Part shown: positions 19,352 to 27,816 of the stretch, one piece after another
How positions within the stretch are numbered: the stretch's first letter is position 1
Layout of the letters: each line of letters begins with the position of its first letter
NCBI GenBank assembly: GCA_016931325.1
Contig: JAFGFC010000119.1
Span: 1 to 59,060, forward strand
Length of the DNA stretch: 59,060 bases
Reading direction: 5' to 3'
Origin: Spirochaetota bacterium
Lineage (GTDB): Bacteria > Spirochaetota > JAHITG01 > JAFGFC01
The notes under the pieces: generated by a model
Database searches by the model: none
Told to the model about the DNA's origin: nothing
Seen by the model: the letters and a program-made list of their open reading frames with translations, nothing else
Program-made: the position numbers and the translations under genes

Positions 19352-20776
19352 TTATTTATCTTTGTCAAGGGAATAGACTTTGATCGCCGCTCCCTTCGAG
19401 GACACTATCCTGGTTCCCTCAACCAGTATACTTTTGATCCCCCCCTGCGACGGGCATTTGCTCTGGCATATTCCGCAACCGATACAGAGATCTTGATCAA
19501 CAACAGGGGCCTGTAATTTCTTTCCGTTCTTTTCTATGATCTCTAGTTTAATGGCTTTCTCAGGTATGGGGCAATGTTCTTCGCATACCAGGCAGGGCAG
19601 TCCATTGTTCCAGACAATGCACAGGCTTCTGTCGACCCTGGCTGTGCCTATCTTCCATTGCTGTTTTTTTTCCAGGGATAATTCGCTCAGGGAATTGTTG
19701 GGACAGACCCTGCCGCATAAATTACATTCATAATCACAATAACTTATATCAGGTCTGAACTGCGGGGTAAAAAGATGCTTTAGCCCATGCTGAAATCCGG
19801 CAGGCTGGATCACACCGGTTGGACAGACCCTGGCGCATTCCATACATCTCATGCAATTCTCCAGGCTCTTCTCCGTAGCCCCGGGAGGTCTCAGAAGTTT
19901 CTTTTTCTCTTTCAGCACAGACATAAAATTTAAAAACACAAAGGAAGAAAGGAGGGTTTTCAGAAAATCTCTTCGTGATCGCGAAAAGAAATTTTTCTGC
20001 CACACAAAGTTTGTCTTACCGGGACAATAATCCCGACAACGAAAACAGAGGATACATAGCGTTTTATCATATTGAACAGGATCCTTTTCATCTATGGCAT
20101 CCATCGGACACATATTAAAACATACCTGGCAGGATGTACATTTTTCTACTTTCCGAACATATCGGGCAGGTATGGAAAAAAGCCTGTGGATAAATCCAAG
20201 GGGACAAACAAATTTACACCAGATCCTCTCCCCCATGAAACTGAAAAGTATAATAATAAGAAAAGCCAGGCTGATACTGGTAAAAAAAGGGGTTGGATTG
20301 AAATGGTACCGGAACACTGGTTTCAGGATGGGGATGAACATAAGAGTAAAAAAACGGCTGATAATGGCCAGGGGGCTGAAAAATCCAATAAGATTAATAT
20401 CAAATAATCTGAAAACAACAATAACAATGATGAGTAAAGCCGGGAAAAACGTGAGCCCTTTGATATACCTGATATTTTCCTTCCCTCTGAAGCCTTTAAA
20501 AAGCCAGTCGAAAAAGGTGATGGCATTGCCCATAGGGCATATAAAAGAACAAAACACCCTGCCAAAAAATAATTGGATCAGAAGGATAAAAAGCAGGATG
20601 ATAAATAAAAAATTCATTTTAAATGAGAACAGGTAGGACAGAACATCCAGTCTCATAAAGGAAATACCCGAAAGGTCTTCATTGATATAAGGAGTGATCA
20701 AAGATATCAGGAAACAGATAAAAAAGAATATCTGAAGGACAATAATAATTTTTGTTAATGTTTGCCGTTTTTTCAT
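19352..20776 (-). CDS. NapH-NapG-like membrane polyferredoxin fusion
   Basis: A 474-residue iron-sulphur protein. Residues 1-205 carry four to five membrane helices and the two CxxxCP motifs typical of NapH/NosR-type proteins (CSFICP, 76-81; CKFVCP, 187-192). Two [4Fe-4S] ferredoxin motifs follow at 213-223 and 241-251. Then comes an internal twin-arginine-like motif, SRRDFLK (267-273), directly before a hydrophobic helix (274-287), and after it four more cysteine clusters (308-318, 347-358, 395-402, 431-441). This is NapH joined to a NapG-like, Tat-type ferredoxin. Such proteins pass electrons from the quinol pool to periplasmic acceptors. No nap or nos catalytic gene is near; the next genes in the operon encode a TPR protein and a barrel. 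The electron acceptor is unknown. Confidence 0.88.
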   Translation of the reverse strand: MKKRQTLTKIIIVLQIFFFICFLISLITPYINEDLSGISFMRLDVLSYLFSFKMNFLFIILLFILLIQLFFGRVFCSFICPMGNAITFFDWLFKGFRGKENIRYIKGLTFFPALLIIVIVVFRLFDINLIGFFSPLAIISRFFTLMFIPILKPVFRYHFNPTPFFTSISLAFLIIILFSFMGERIWCKFVCPLGFIHRLFSIPARYVRKVEKCTSCQVCFNMCPMDAIDEKDPVQYDKTLCILCFRCRDYCPGKTNFVWQKNFFSRSRRDFLKTLLSSFVFLNFMSVLKEKKKLLRPPGATEKSLENCMRCMECARVCPTGVIQPAGFQHGLKHLFTPQFRPDISYCDYECNLCGRVCPNNSLSELSLEKKQQWKIGTARVDRSLCIVWNNGLPCLVCEEHCPIPEKAIKLEIIEKNGKKLQAPVVDQDLCIGCGICQSKCPSQGGIKSILVEGTRIVSSKGAAIKVYSLDKDK

Positions 20777-20787
20777 TTCGTTAATAA

Positions 20788-20815
20788 AAAATAGTATTTA
20801 TAGATAAAAAATCAA
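20788..20815 (-). promoter_or_regulatory. Possible promoter of the polyferredoxin operon
   Basis: Minus strand: TTGATT (20815-20810), 16-base spacer, TATTTT (20793-20788), 11 bases before the ATG at 20776. There is no Shine-Dalgarno sequence, so a near-leaderless message is predicted. Confidence 0.4.
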
Positions 20816-20827
20816 ACTATTTCGATG

Positions 20828-20998
20828 CGCAGGAAGCGCATCGGGTCAAATCCCCAAGGATGGGAGAGATTTGACCATGCAAATCGCAGGAAGCGCATCG
20901 GGTCAAATCCCCAAGGATGGGAGAGATTTGACCATGCAAATCGCAGGAAGCGGGGAGTGTCAAATCTGCAATGGATGGAAAAAGATTTGACCCCGACT
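20828..20998. repeat. 57-bp tandem repeat, each unit a hairpin
   Basis: Two identical 57-bp units (20828-20884 and 20885-20941) and a diverged third (from 20942). Each perfect unit contains GGTCAAATC and GATTTGACC, exact reverse complements around a 15-base loop; the third unit keeps TCAAATCT/AGATTTGA with a different loop and ends in GACCCC. Because 57 is a multiple of three the array is open in one frame, but it has no ribosome binding site and is not coding. A further small inverted repeat GACTTA/TAAGTC (20995-21013) follows. This fills most of the 301-base gap between the polyferredoxin and glycosyltransferase genes. The GGGTCAAATC word resembles REP/RAYT-type palindromes. Confidence 0.85.
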
Positions 20999-21077
20999 TA
21001 TCTCCTGTAAGTCGAAAATCATTTGACTTGTTAAAATTATTTATATACTTTATGCCTAAAGTTTGGCTGGAGTTTTT

Positions 21078-21773
21078 ATGGTATCCATCATACTCCCTGT
21101 TTTAAATGAAGGTGAAAATCTCAAAATACTCGTACCTGAAATATATAAAATCTTAAAAAAGGAAATTTTTGAGATCATTGTGATTGACGATGACAGTAAA
21201 GATAATACAGATCAAATATTGAAGGGTATGAAGCAAAAAGTGACTTATATTGCGAGAAAGGACAAAAAAGGGCTGAGCAGCGCGGTCATAAAAGGATTTG
21301 ACCTGGCCAGGGGAGATGTTTATCTGGTAATGGACTCGGACCTGTCCCATCCTGTGGATGTTATCCCGCGTCTTTTAAAGGAAATCAGGCAGGGGGCAGA
21401 TATAGCCATAGCCAGCCGTTATATTCAGGGAGGCGGAGTTACAAAGTGGCCATGGCCAAGAAAGCTTATTTCTGTTTTTGCCACGCTGTTGGCCAGACCG
21501 ATTGTCCCGGTAAAAGATCCACTGGCAGGATTTTTTTGTTTGAAAAAGAACGTTATAAAGAATGTGAGTCTGAACCCTATAGGGTTCAAGATCCTGTTAG
21601 AGATCATTGTAAAAGGCCATCATGATAAGATTATGGAAATCCCTTATATGTTCAGGGACCGGTTTGCCGGGGAAAGCAAGGCTGACATCAAGATCTATTT
21701 CCAATATAATCTGCACCTTGTAAAATTATATTTTTATAAATTTAAAAATCTTTTTCAAACGGTGTTAAAATGA
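21078..21773 (+). CDS. Family 2 glycosyltransferase, polyprenol-phosphate sugar synthase type
   Basis: A 231-residue GT-A fold glycosyltransferase resembling dolichol/polyprenol monophosphomannose synthase. Visible motifs: the N-terminal strand [13 protein letters not shown], the nucleotide-binding DDDSKDNT ([12 protein letters not shown]), and the metal-binding DxD as MDSDLSHP. The C-terminal part has no membrane-spanning GtrA extension, as in the short DPM1-like class. It should move a sugar from a nucleotide donor to a polyprenyl phosphate on the cytoplasmic face. The ATG at 21078 is chosen because GGAG precedes it by five bases. Its stop overlaps the ATG of the next gene by four bases; that gene makes or modifies a UDP-sugar, so the two may act on the same sugar. 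Donor and acceptor specificity is inferred. Confidence 0.85.
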   Translation: MVSIILPVLNEGENLKILVPEIYKILKKEIFEIIVIDDDSKDNTDQILKGMKQKVTYIARKDKKGLSSAVIKGFDLARGDVYLVMDSDLSHPVDVIPRLLKEIRQGADIAIASRYIQGGGVTKWPWPRKLISVFATLLARPIVPVKDPLAGFFCLKKNVIKNVSLNPIGFKILLEIIVKGHHDKIMEIPYMFRDRFAGESKADIKIYFQYNLHLVKLYFYKFKNLFQTVLK

Positions 21774-22708
21774 GTAAAAAAATCCTGATCACCGGAGGAG
21801 CCGGATTCATCGGATCTCATCTGGCTGATTTTTTCATTAAAAAAGGGTTCAAAGTGTCTGTTCTGGATAATTTTCTTACGGGAAACATTAACAATATAAA
21901 ACATCTTTACAATGAAAAGAATTTCGAACTGGTAGAACATGACATTACAAAGCCCATTCGTTTCAAAGATAAGATCCATTACATTCTGCATTTCGCTTCC
22001 CCGGCCAGCCCTATTGACTATTTGAAATTGCCTATTCAAACATTAAAAGTGGGGGCCCTGGGTACCCATGTTTGTCTGGGTATCGCGTTAGCCCATAAAT
22101 CCCGGTTCCTTCTGGCTTCTACCTCCGAAGTGTACGGTGATCCCGAAGTCCATCCTCAACCTGAAAGTTACTGGGGTAATGTTAATCCGATCGGTCCCAG
22201 GGGCGTTTATGATGAAGCGAAACGTTATGCCGAAGCCATTACCATGGCCTATCACAGGACCCATAAGATCGAGACACGGATCGTGAGGATTTTCAATACG
22301 TATGGAGAAAGAATGCGATTAAATGATGGCCGTGTCGTCCCTAATTTTATCACCCAGGCCTTGAAAAGCAAACCCCTGACAGTCTATGGGGATGGTTCTC
22401 AGACACGAAGCTTTTGTTACATATCCGATCTCGTAGAGGGGATCTATCAATTGCTTTTTTCAAGGATCACATCGCCTGTTAATATGGGGAATCCCATTGA
22501 AACATCTATCCTTGAATTCGCGAATATCATCAAGAAACTGACAGGAAGCAAAAGTCGCATTGTTTTTAAAAAGTTGCCTCAGGATGATCCCAAAGTGAGG
22601 CAACCGGATATCTCAATGGCTAAAAAAGCCTTTCAATGGTATCCCGGGGTAAAACTTGATGATGGATTGAAAAAGACGATCGAATGGTTCCAACAAAATT
22701 TAAAATAA
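21770..22708 (+). CDS. UDP-glucuronate decarboxylase-like (UDP-xylose synthase) epimerase
   Basis: A 312-residue extended short-chain dehydrogenase. The Rossmann NAD-binding motif is [14 protein letters not shown] (9-22), the active-site segment is STSEVYGDP (117-125), and the catalytic pair is Tyr147 and Lys151 in GVYDEAKR. The whole '[17 protein letters not shown]' region and the later DGRVVPNFI and [10 protein letters not shown] blocks match UDP-xylose synthases (UXS) rather than GalE or RmlB. The enzyme would oxidise C4 of UDP-glucuronate, lose CO2 and reduce the product to UDP-xylose. It starts within the stop of the glycosyltransferase gene (ATGA overlap). UDP-glucose dehydrogenase, which makes the substrate, is not in the window. 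A related 4,6-dehydratase function cannot be excluded. Confidence 0.87.
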   Translation: MSKKILITGGAGFIGSHLADFFIKKGFKVSVLDNFLTGNINNIKHLYNEKNFELVEHDITKPIRFKDKIHYILHFASPASPIDYLKLPIQTLKVGALGTHVCLGIALAHKSRFLLASTSEVYGDPEVHPQPESYWGNVNPIGPRGVYDEAKRYAEAITMAYHRTHKIETRIVRIFNTYGERMRLNDGRVVPNFITQALKSKPLTVYGDGSQTRSFCYISDLVEGIYQLLFSRITSPVNMGNPIETSILEFANIIKKLTGSKSRIVFKKLPQDDPKVRQPDISMAKKAFQWYPGVKLDDGLKKTIEWFQQNLK

Positions 22709-22713
22709 ATTTC

Positions 22714-23745
22714 ATGTTCCTGGCCTTGTTTGTCTTCCTTACCTGCTCTGTCAAGAACCAGACCATCAAGGAGGACAAGCCTGTACCGGACAACACGATA
22801 CAATCTATACCTCAGAAACAGGCGTTTTATTTTATTTCAGGGCAGCATTCTGAAGGTGATGTATGGTTGTATGATATTGTGGCGAATTCGTTCTGGCAGA
22901 TCACTTATTTAAACAATGCCAATATTGAGATCATCAATGTATCTCCGGACAGAGCGTATGTGATCATACAGGATGAAAATCATGATGCGTTTGTCATTCA
23001 TTCAGATGCACGCGAATATTTTCCGATCAAAAGATACCCTGATGAGAAAAAATTAAAATTAATCCGTAATATCTGCTGGATATCAAATCATGCCTTTTTA
23101 TGTGTCGCCTCTGATGAGGAAAAAGGGGATACGGTATTTAAAGTTAGTCTTTTGGATGACGAATGGTATTCTTACGAATTTGAACCCTTTGGTGTTTTGA
23201 ACATTTCGAAACCCGAATCCATGATACTTTCAGCTGACAGAAAATATCTGGGCTTTCTGGCAACGGATATTTCTCATAACAACATTCTATCGCTGTACAG
23301 GATGGATAAAAACGATATCAATCAATTAAGTTTCGTAAACGGCACCAATATTCATCTGATCTTTAATGAACAGAACAACGGTTTATTTTACAATGAAAAT
23401 AAGACCCTGTATAAAATAGATTTTAACAAATACACCAAAATACTTTTAATCGGACCGGAGACTATTGTAAATCTTTATCAAAACCCAAAATTTAAATATC
23501 TGATCTATTACACGATAAAAGGGGACAATAATTTTACTTTGCTTTACGAAAAAAACACCGACACGATCGGTCCCGGAACATATTTACATTCCTTTTCAGG
23601 CATCAGGGATATCTATTTTTTTGAGGATGGCAAAACCCTGTACTATGATACGTTTAAAAACGAATTGCACTCATTTGATTTGAAAACCCATGAAGATAGA
23701 CTTATATTCAATGACTGTGCCCTTTTCTCACTTTTTAAAAAATGA
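22714..23745 (+). CDS. Lipoprotein, probably beta-propeller (TolB-like blades)
   Basis: A 343-residue protein starting MFLALFVFLTCSV, a lipoprotein signal with the lipobox F-L-T-Cys. After the signal there are repeated strand patterns with S-x-D-x-x and W/Y motifs, such as VWLYDIVANSFWQITYL, MILSADRKYLGFLATD and GKTLYYDTFKNEL, suggesting a six- or seven-bladed TolB/WD-like beta-propeller, likely tethered to a membrane. I do not recognise a named family. The start could also be at 22684, overlapping the previous gene by 25 bases; 22714 puts the signal peptide first and fits better. Its stop overlaps the radical SAM start by four bases, so it belongs to the same operon. Confidence 0.65.
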   Translation: MFLALFVFLTCSVKNQTIKEDKPVPDNTIQSIPQKQAFYFISGQHSEGDVWLYDIVANSFWQITYLNNANIEIINVSPDRAYVIIQDENHDAFVIHSDAREYFPIKRYPDEKKLKLIRNICWISNHAFLCVASDEEKGDTVFKVSLLDDEWYSYEFEPFGVLNISKPESMILSADRKYLGFLATDISHNNILSLYRMDKNDINQLSFVNGTNIHLIFNEQNNGLFYNENKTLYKIDFNKYTKILLIGPETIVNLYQNPKFKYLIYYTIKGDNNFTLLYEKNTDTIGPGTYLHSFSGIRDIYFFEDGKTLYYDTFKNELHSFDLKTHEDRLIFNDCALFSLFKK

Positions 23746-25076
23746 AAAAACGACCTAATGTCCTTTTAATAAATCCGTGGGTCTACGATTTTGCTGCTTT
23801 TGATCTTTTCCTGAAACCCCTGGGCCTTTTATACCTTTCTTCTCATTTAAAAAAAACAGGGATCAAGGTTCATTTCCTTGACTGCATGGACCGGTATGAC
23901 ACGTATTTTATACAAAAAAATTGCATCATGGATAAAAAATCAGGCACAGGCAAATTTTATTCCGAACAGATCGAAAAACCAGGGCCGCTTAAATTTGTTC
24001 CACGCCACTATAAACGATATGGTCTTCCCTTTGATGAAGTTTATAGAAGGTTAAAAGAGATTGGCCGTGAAAAAATCTCTGCCGTGTGTATTACCGGGAT
24101 CATGACATACTGGTACCGGGGTGTCCGTGACATGATAAAACTGGTTAAATCTGTTCTCAAAGATGTTCCGGTCATACTGGGCGGTATCTATCCCACCATA
24201 ATGACCCACCACGCCAGAAACACATCAGGTGCTGATCTTGTAATACCCGGTTATAATATGAAAAATATACTGGAAAACATTTCAAAGATCATCCATTTCC
24301 TTCCTGAAAACGAGTCCGTCTCCGGGGAATATTTTACAGAATGGGGGGATCCGGATTACTCCCTTTATAAAAAGCTGTCCTACCTTGTCCTTTTAACCTC
24401 TATGGGCTGCCCGTTCAAATGTACTTACTGCTCGACCCCCCTGCTTCATCCGGAATTCTCTTTCAAACCTCCCGAATCTTCGTTTAGACTGATTGAAAAA
24501 TTCAAAATCAGGGACATTGCTTTTTATGATGATGCCTTGCTTTACCGTTTTCAAGAGAATTTACAACCGTTACTTCTGAAAGTCATTCGATCTAAAAATA
24601 AATATCATTTTCATGCTCCCAATGGCCTGCATATAAAATTTATAAATAAAGACGTAGCCCCGCTGTTATATAAATCCCGTTTTAAGACTCTGTATTTGAG
24701 TTTTGAAACCAGTGATCCCGTGAGACAGAAAATATCAGGTAACAAGACCACAACAGACGAATTCATTCAGGCGGTCAAATCACTCAAAAAGGCCGGATTT
24801 AAAACTGATGATATTAAAGTCTATTTACTGGTGGGATTCCCTGATCAGAAAAAACAAGAGGTACTTGACAGCATTAAAATGGTCAGGGATTCAGGGGCTT
24901 CACCCAAGGTAGTAGAGTATGCCCCCATACCGGGAAGTCGGGATTATAAAAAATATTTTTCAGACAGATTGATAGATCCCCTGCTCCACAATAATTCTAT
25001 CTTTTATGCAAAATACAGTCCCTTCACGTGGGATGACATGCATTATTTCAGGCAAAAGGCGAAAGAGAGCCTTTAG
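23742..25076 (+). CDS. B12-binding-domain radical SAM protein
   Basis: A 444-residue radical S-adenosylmethionine enzyme. The N-terminal 170 residues form a cobalamin-binding-type Rossmann domain (LKPLGLLYLSSHLKKTGIKV and PVILGGIYPTIM), although the DxHxxG cobalamin-ligand motif is not seen, as in many members. The [4Fe-4S]-binding CxxxCxxC motif is CPFKCTYC (about 224-231), followed by a strand DIAFYDDALL typical of the family. Enzymes of this class methylate or rearrange unactivated carbons of lipids, sugars or cofactors. It overlaps the lipoprotein gene by four bases and closes a glycosyltransferase-epimerase-lipoprotein-radical SAM cluster, which suggests modification of a cell-envelope lipid or polyprenyl product. 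Substrate is not predictable from sequence. Confidence 0.87.
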   Translation: MKKRPNVLLINPWVYDFAAFDLFLKPLGLLYLSSHLKKTGIKVHFLDCMDRYDTYFIQKNCIMDKKSGTGKFYSEQIEKPGPLKFVPRHYKRYGLPFDEVYRRLKEIGREKISAVCITGIMTYWYRGVRDMIKLVKSVLKDVPVILGGIYPTIMTHHARNTSGADLVIPGYNMKNILENISKIIHFLPENESVSGEYFTEWGDPDYSLYKKLSYLVLLTSMGCPFKCTYCSTPLLHPEFSFKPPESSFRLIEKFKIRDIAFYDDALLYRFQENLQPLLLKVIRSKNKYHFHAPNGLHIKFINKDVAPLLYKSRFKTLYLSFETSDPVRQKISGNKTTTDEFIQAVKSLKKAGFKTDDIKVYLLVGFPDQKKQEVLDSIKMVRDSGASPKVVEYAPIPGSRDYKKYFSDRLIDPLLHNNSIFYAKYSPFTWDDMHYFRQKAKESL

Positions 25077-25210
25077 TATCATCCGGGGATCCCCTGTTCC
25101 CGATTCTAATCTGATTTCCGCTTTGAATATTTTCCTTGCCATTTATATTATATGTATTATTATTATATAAAATATGTAATTCATGGCTTTGGGGTTATCA
25201 ATACAATAGT

Positions 25211-26284
25211 ATGACTCAAAATATTACTTCGAAAGAACTTTTAGCCATCAGAGAACATAGCTTGAATGCTTTAGAAGAGTATATCAAGCTTATTGATATT
25301 CTTGGGGGTGAGGATGAAACCCTTATTCAAACCATGTTCCTTGGATTCGCGGCGGAATCCATCTTCGCTGACCGTGTTACCTACTATTTCTTTGACGAAG
25401 GGAAGAAAAAACTATACCCCAATGTCCTGCGAATATACAAGGACAAGAAACTGGTACCTTATGACTACTATTCTGACCTGAAGGACATTTTTATTAAATC
25501 CGGAGAAGATACCTGTGGCGTGGTGGCTCAGACAAAAACGCCTCTTTTTATTGAAAATGTCGGTAAAGACAAACGATATTCAGGTATAGTGGATAAAAAA
25601 ATTAAATTAAATATACATTCCATAATCTGCTTCCCGCTGATCATTCATGAAAACCTCTACGGGGTCATTGAAGTGGCCACATTAAAGAACAACAGACCCC
25701 TGACCAATTCAGATTACTATGTTATTTCTATTATTGTCAAGATCACCATGACCATTATGGAAAAAATGAAACTTTATAAATGGTCAATAACAGATAATCT
25801 AACACAGGTCTATAACTATCAATTTCTGCAAATATCACTGGAAAAAGAGCTGGCCCGGGCCAAGAGATACCCCAATGATGTGGGTGTGATCATGATGGAC
25901 ATTGATAATTTTAAAGAATTAAATGACAAGTATGGACATGTCTTTGGCAACAGTATTCTTCAGGGTCTGGCTCGGATCATCAATAATTCCATCAGGAAAA
26001 ATATCGATCTGCCCATACGATATGGCGGGGATGAATTTTTGCTTCTTTTACCTGAAACCGATCTTGTCGGCGCGAAAAGTGTAGCCAAACGTCTTCTGGA
26101 GAGAGCCAGCGAAGAAAAATTCATAACCGACCAGCAGGAAGAAGTCCATGCCACTTTGAGTATTGGTGTTACAGCGGCCCATAAGGATCAGGTGATCAAT
26201 AAGGACAAGCTGATAAAAAAAGCCGATGATGCCATGTATAAAGCGAAGAGGCAGGGGAAGAATCGCATCTCTATCACTAATTAA
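25211..26284 (+). CDS. GAF-GGDEF diguanylate cyclase
   Basis: A 357-residue cytoplasmic protein. A GAF sensory domain occupies about residues 50-180 (SIICFPLIIHENLYGVIEVA is its typical later strand). A GGDEF domain occupies 190-355 with an intact catalytic loop RYGGDEFLLLLPE. It should make c-di-GMP from two GTP. The product-inhibition I-site five residues before the loop reads KNID rather than RxxD, so feedback control may be weak or lost. The start at 25211 (MTQNITSK) is chosen because readings upstream from 25136 begin with an unlikely hydrophobic run; the ribosome binding site is weak. It follows the radical SAM gene after 134 bases and precedes a convergent hairpin. Confidence 0.88.
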   Translation: MTQNITSKELLAIREHSLNALEEYIKLIDILGGEDETLIQTMFLGFAAESIFADRVTYYFFDEGKKKLYPNVLRIYKDKKLVPYDYYSDLKDIFIKSGEDTCGVVAQTKTPLFIENVGKDKRYSGIVDKKIKLNIHSIICFPLIIHENLYGVIEVATLKNNRPLTNSDYYVISIIVKITMTIMEKMKLYKWSITDNLTQVYNYQFLQISLEKELARAKRYPNDVGVIMMDIDNFKELNDKYGHVFGNSILQGLARIINNSIRKNIDLPIRYGGDEFLLLLPETDLVGAKSVAKRLLERASEEKFITDQQEEVHATLSIGVTAAHKDQVINKDKLIKKADDAMYKAKRQGKNRISITN

Positions 26285-26296
26285 TTTTTCTTCACA

Positions 26297-26319
26297 TTCG
26301 AAGGAACTTTTCCTTCGAA
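26297..26319. terminator. Hairpin between convergent genes
   Basis: TTCGAAGGAA and TTCCTTCGAA pair perfectly around a 3-base loop (10-bp stem). It lies between the ends of the GGDEF gene and the PfkB gene. T-runs are weak on both sides, so it may be a bidirectional terminator of modest strength or an RNA 3'-end stabiliser. Confidence 0.55.
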
Positions 26320-26358
26320 ATTAATTTAGTAAAACCCAAATGGGCTCGCGGTGGGAGA

Positions 26359-27285
26359 TCAAGTCCTTAATGCTCTTGATCTGACACGAGGCAGGAGAGC
26401 ACGGATGTCACTGACATCCAGATTGCCGGCGCCGATCTTCAGGGCATTGGCAGCTGCTACAGCCGTAGAAAAAACTAAACTCTGTTTGAAATCATATTTT
26501 TTAATAAAAGAAAAAATCAATCCGGCTGTAAAGGCATCTCCGGACCCCACGGTGCTGACCTTTTTGATCCCGGGCGCCATAACCCTGAGCCATTCCTTCC
26601 CGTCAAAGCCCAGGCATCCTTTTTTGCCCATGGTTAATATAATGAAACTTATCTTCTTTTTTAACAGGTCCTTCGTCTGTCTTTTAAAAGAGATCCTTTT
26701 TTGATCTATAAGGTATAAAAACTCATTCTTATTTGATTTAATAAGATCAGGACCGGAACAGATGCTTTTTCTTAAAGGGGGACCGCTTGTATCCAATATG
26801 GTAAAAACCTTATTTCTCTTTGATAGATAGATAAGTTGCCCGTAAAAATCCAAAGGCAGACCGGGGGGCTGACTTCCGCACAAAACAAGATAATGGGATC
26901 GTTTTATCAGAGAGGAAAATTTTTGCAGAAAGATCCTCTGTTCTTTCGTTGATATGGCAGGGCCCTGTTCATTGATGACAGTTTCACTGCGATGAACCGG
27001 GTCAACCACAATGGTGATATCACGGCTATTCCCCTTAATAGGAATAGAGATAAAGTTTATTTTTTCTTTTTTAAAATTTTCTTTAACTGATCGAGTGTTT
27101 ATCCCGCCCAAAAAACCTATTACGGTACAGGATATCTTTAGTTTATTCAGGACCCGGGCAACATTAATTCCTTTTCCTCCGCCCACTTTGATGGTTTCCT
27201 GTGGCCGGAAAACACCATTTAATTTATAGTGAGGCACGATATGGGTTTTATCGATGGTTGTATTGAGGTTAGTGATTAAAATCAT
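26359..27285 (-). CDS. PfkB-family 1-phosphofructokinase-like sugar kinase
   Basis: A 308-residue ribokinase-fold kinase. The N-terminus MILITNLNTTIDKTH and the substrate motif VGGGKGINVARVL are characteristic of the hexose-1-phosphate branch (FruK, LacC, PfkB), and the C-terminal GSGDAFTAGLIF holds the catalytic Asp and anion hole. The likely reaction is ATP-dependent phosphorylation of fructose-1-phosphate or tagatose-6-phosphate to a bisphosphate. The ATG at 27285 is preferred to an upstream TTG at 27306 because it aligns with the family's first strand; no clear ribosome binding site is seen. No fructose PTS genes are adjacent, so it is not a classical fru operon. FruK and LacC cannot be separated here. 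Confidence 0.87.
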   Translation of the reverse strand: MILITNLNTTIDKTHIVPHYKLNGVFRPQETIKVGGGKGINVARVLNKLKISCTVIGFLGGINTRSVKENFKKEKINFISIPIKGNSRDITIVVDPVHRSETVINEQGPAISTKEQRIFLQKFSSLIKRSHYLVLCGSQPPGLPLDFYGQLIYLSKRNKVFTILDTSGPPLRKSICSGPDLIKSNKNEFLYLIDQKRISFKRQTKDLLKKKISFIILTMGKKGCLGFDGKEWLRVMAPGIKKVSTVGSGDAFTAGLIFSFIKKYDFKQSLVFSTAVAAANALKIGAGNLDVSDIRALLPRVRSRALRT

Positions 27286-27340
27286 ATCTATATTATGAAA
27301 CGCCAATTACAGATTTTATCTTTGTAAAATATAAAAGCAG

Positions 27341-27407
27341 TTCATCGTTTTTCGTTCGTCGCTTAATAATATAAAAACGTTAAACGCAAAACAATAAACG
27401 AATAACT
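27341..27407. repeat. Word-repeat spacer (CGTTTTTCGTTCGTCG type)
   Basis: The spacer between the PfkB and queD genes is built from repeated short words: TCGTTTTTCGTTCGTCG near its left end and AAACGTTAAACGCAAAACAA near its right, the second partly complementary to the first. It is AT-rich with many ACG/CGT steps. No gene is present. It resembles other low-complexity spacers in this window. Confidence 0.45.
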
Positions 27408-27443
27408 ATCCTATATTTCACTTTCAAATACTATTTGAAAAAA

Positions 27444-27815
27444 TCACTCATAATACGATGCGGCGCTTTTATCAGATTCCCAGCACGTCACTTTTTTTAA
27501 TTTAACATGAGGCGAGGAACCCAGCTCCATGGACATCTTTTCATAAATATATCTTGCGATACATTCTGTCGAGGTGGCATTTTTTTTAAAATAGTCAATA
27601 TCGTTCAGATATTTATGATCCAGGGTATGTAAAATCTTATTCAGCCTCTTTTGCAGATCCCTGAAATCCACCGCCAGTCCTATTTCATTCAGCCTGTCAC
27701 TTTCGAACAGGATCTGTACTTTCCAGTTATGACCATGCAATTGTTCGCAATCCCCTTTGTAGTGATTTAACCTGTGTGCGGCAGAAAAATCATCCTCTAC
27801 GATCAATTCATACAT
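27444..27815 (-). CDS. queD: 6-carboxytetrahydropterin synthase (QueD family)
   Basis: A 123-residue T-fold enzyme of the 6-pyruvoyl-tetrahydropterin synthase family. Zinc ligands His14 (AAHRL), His27 and His29 (HGHNW) are all present, the catalytic Cys23 sits in CEQLHGH, and the later DHKYLND and CWESDK segments supply the His/Asp and Glu of the active site. QueD converts dihydroneopterin triphosphate to 6-carboxytetrahydropterin, an early step towards queuosine/7-deazaguanine. The Cys-x3-His-x-His pattern is that of QueD rather than animal PTPS. It starts one base after the stop of the DegT-family gene, so they are co-transcribed. Other que genes are not in the window. Confidence 0.9.
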   Translation of the reverse strand: MYELIVEDDFSAAHRLNHYKGDCEQLHGHNWKVQILFESDRLNEIGLAVDFRDLQKRLNKILHTLDHKYLNDIDYFKKNATSTECIARYIYEKMSMELGSSPHVKLKKVTCWESDKSAASYYE

Positions 27816-27816
27816 T

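Noticed and set aside
20094-20636. Plus-strand reading frame of 180 codons over the polyferredoxin gene
   Set aside because: Opposite to well-supported cysteine motifs and rich in Lys/Ile/Met as expected from antisense of hydrophobic coding DNA.
20828-20998. CRISPR array
   Set aside because: Units are directly adjacent without unique spacers, only three copies, and no cas genes are present.
20825-21010. Open reading frame of 61 codons across the tandem repeat
   Set aside because: It exists only because the 57-bp unit is a multiple of three; no ribosome binding site and no protein-like composition.
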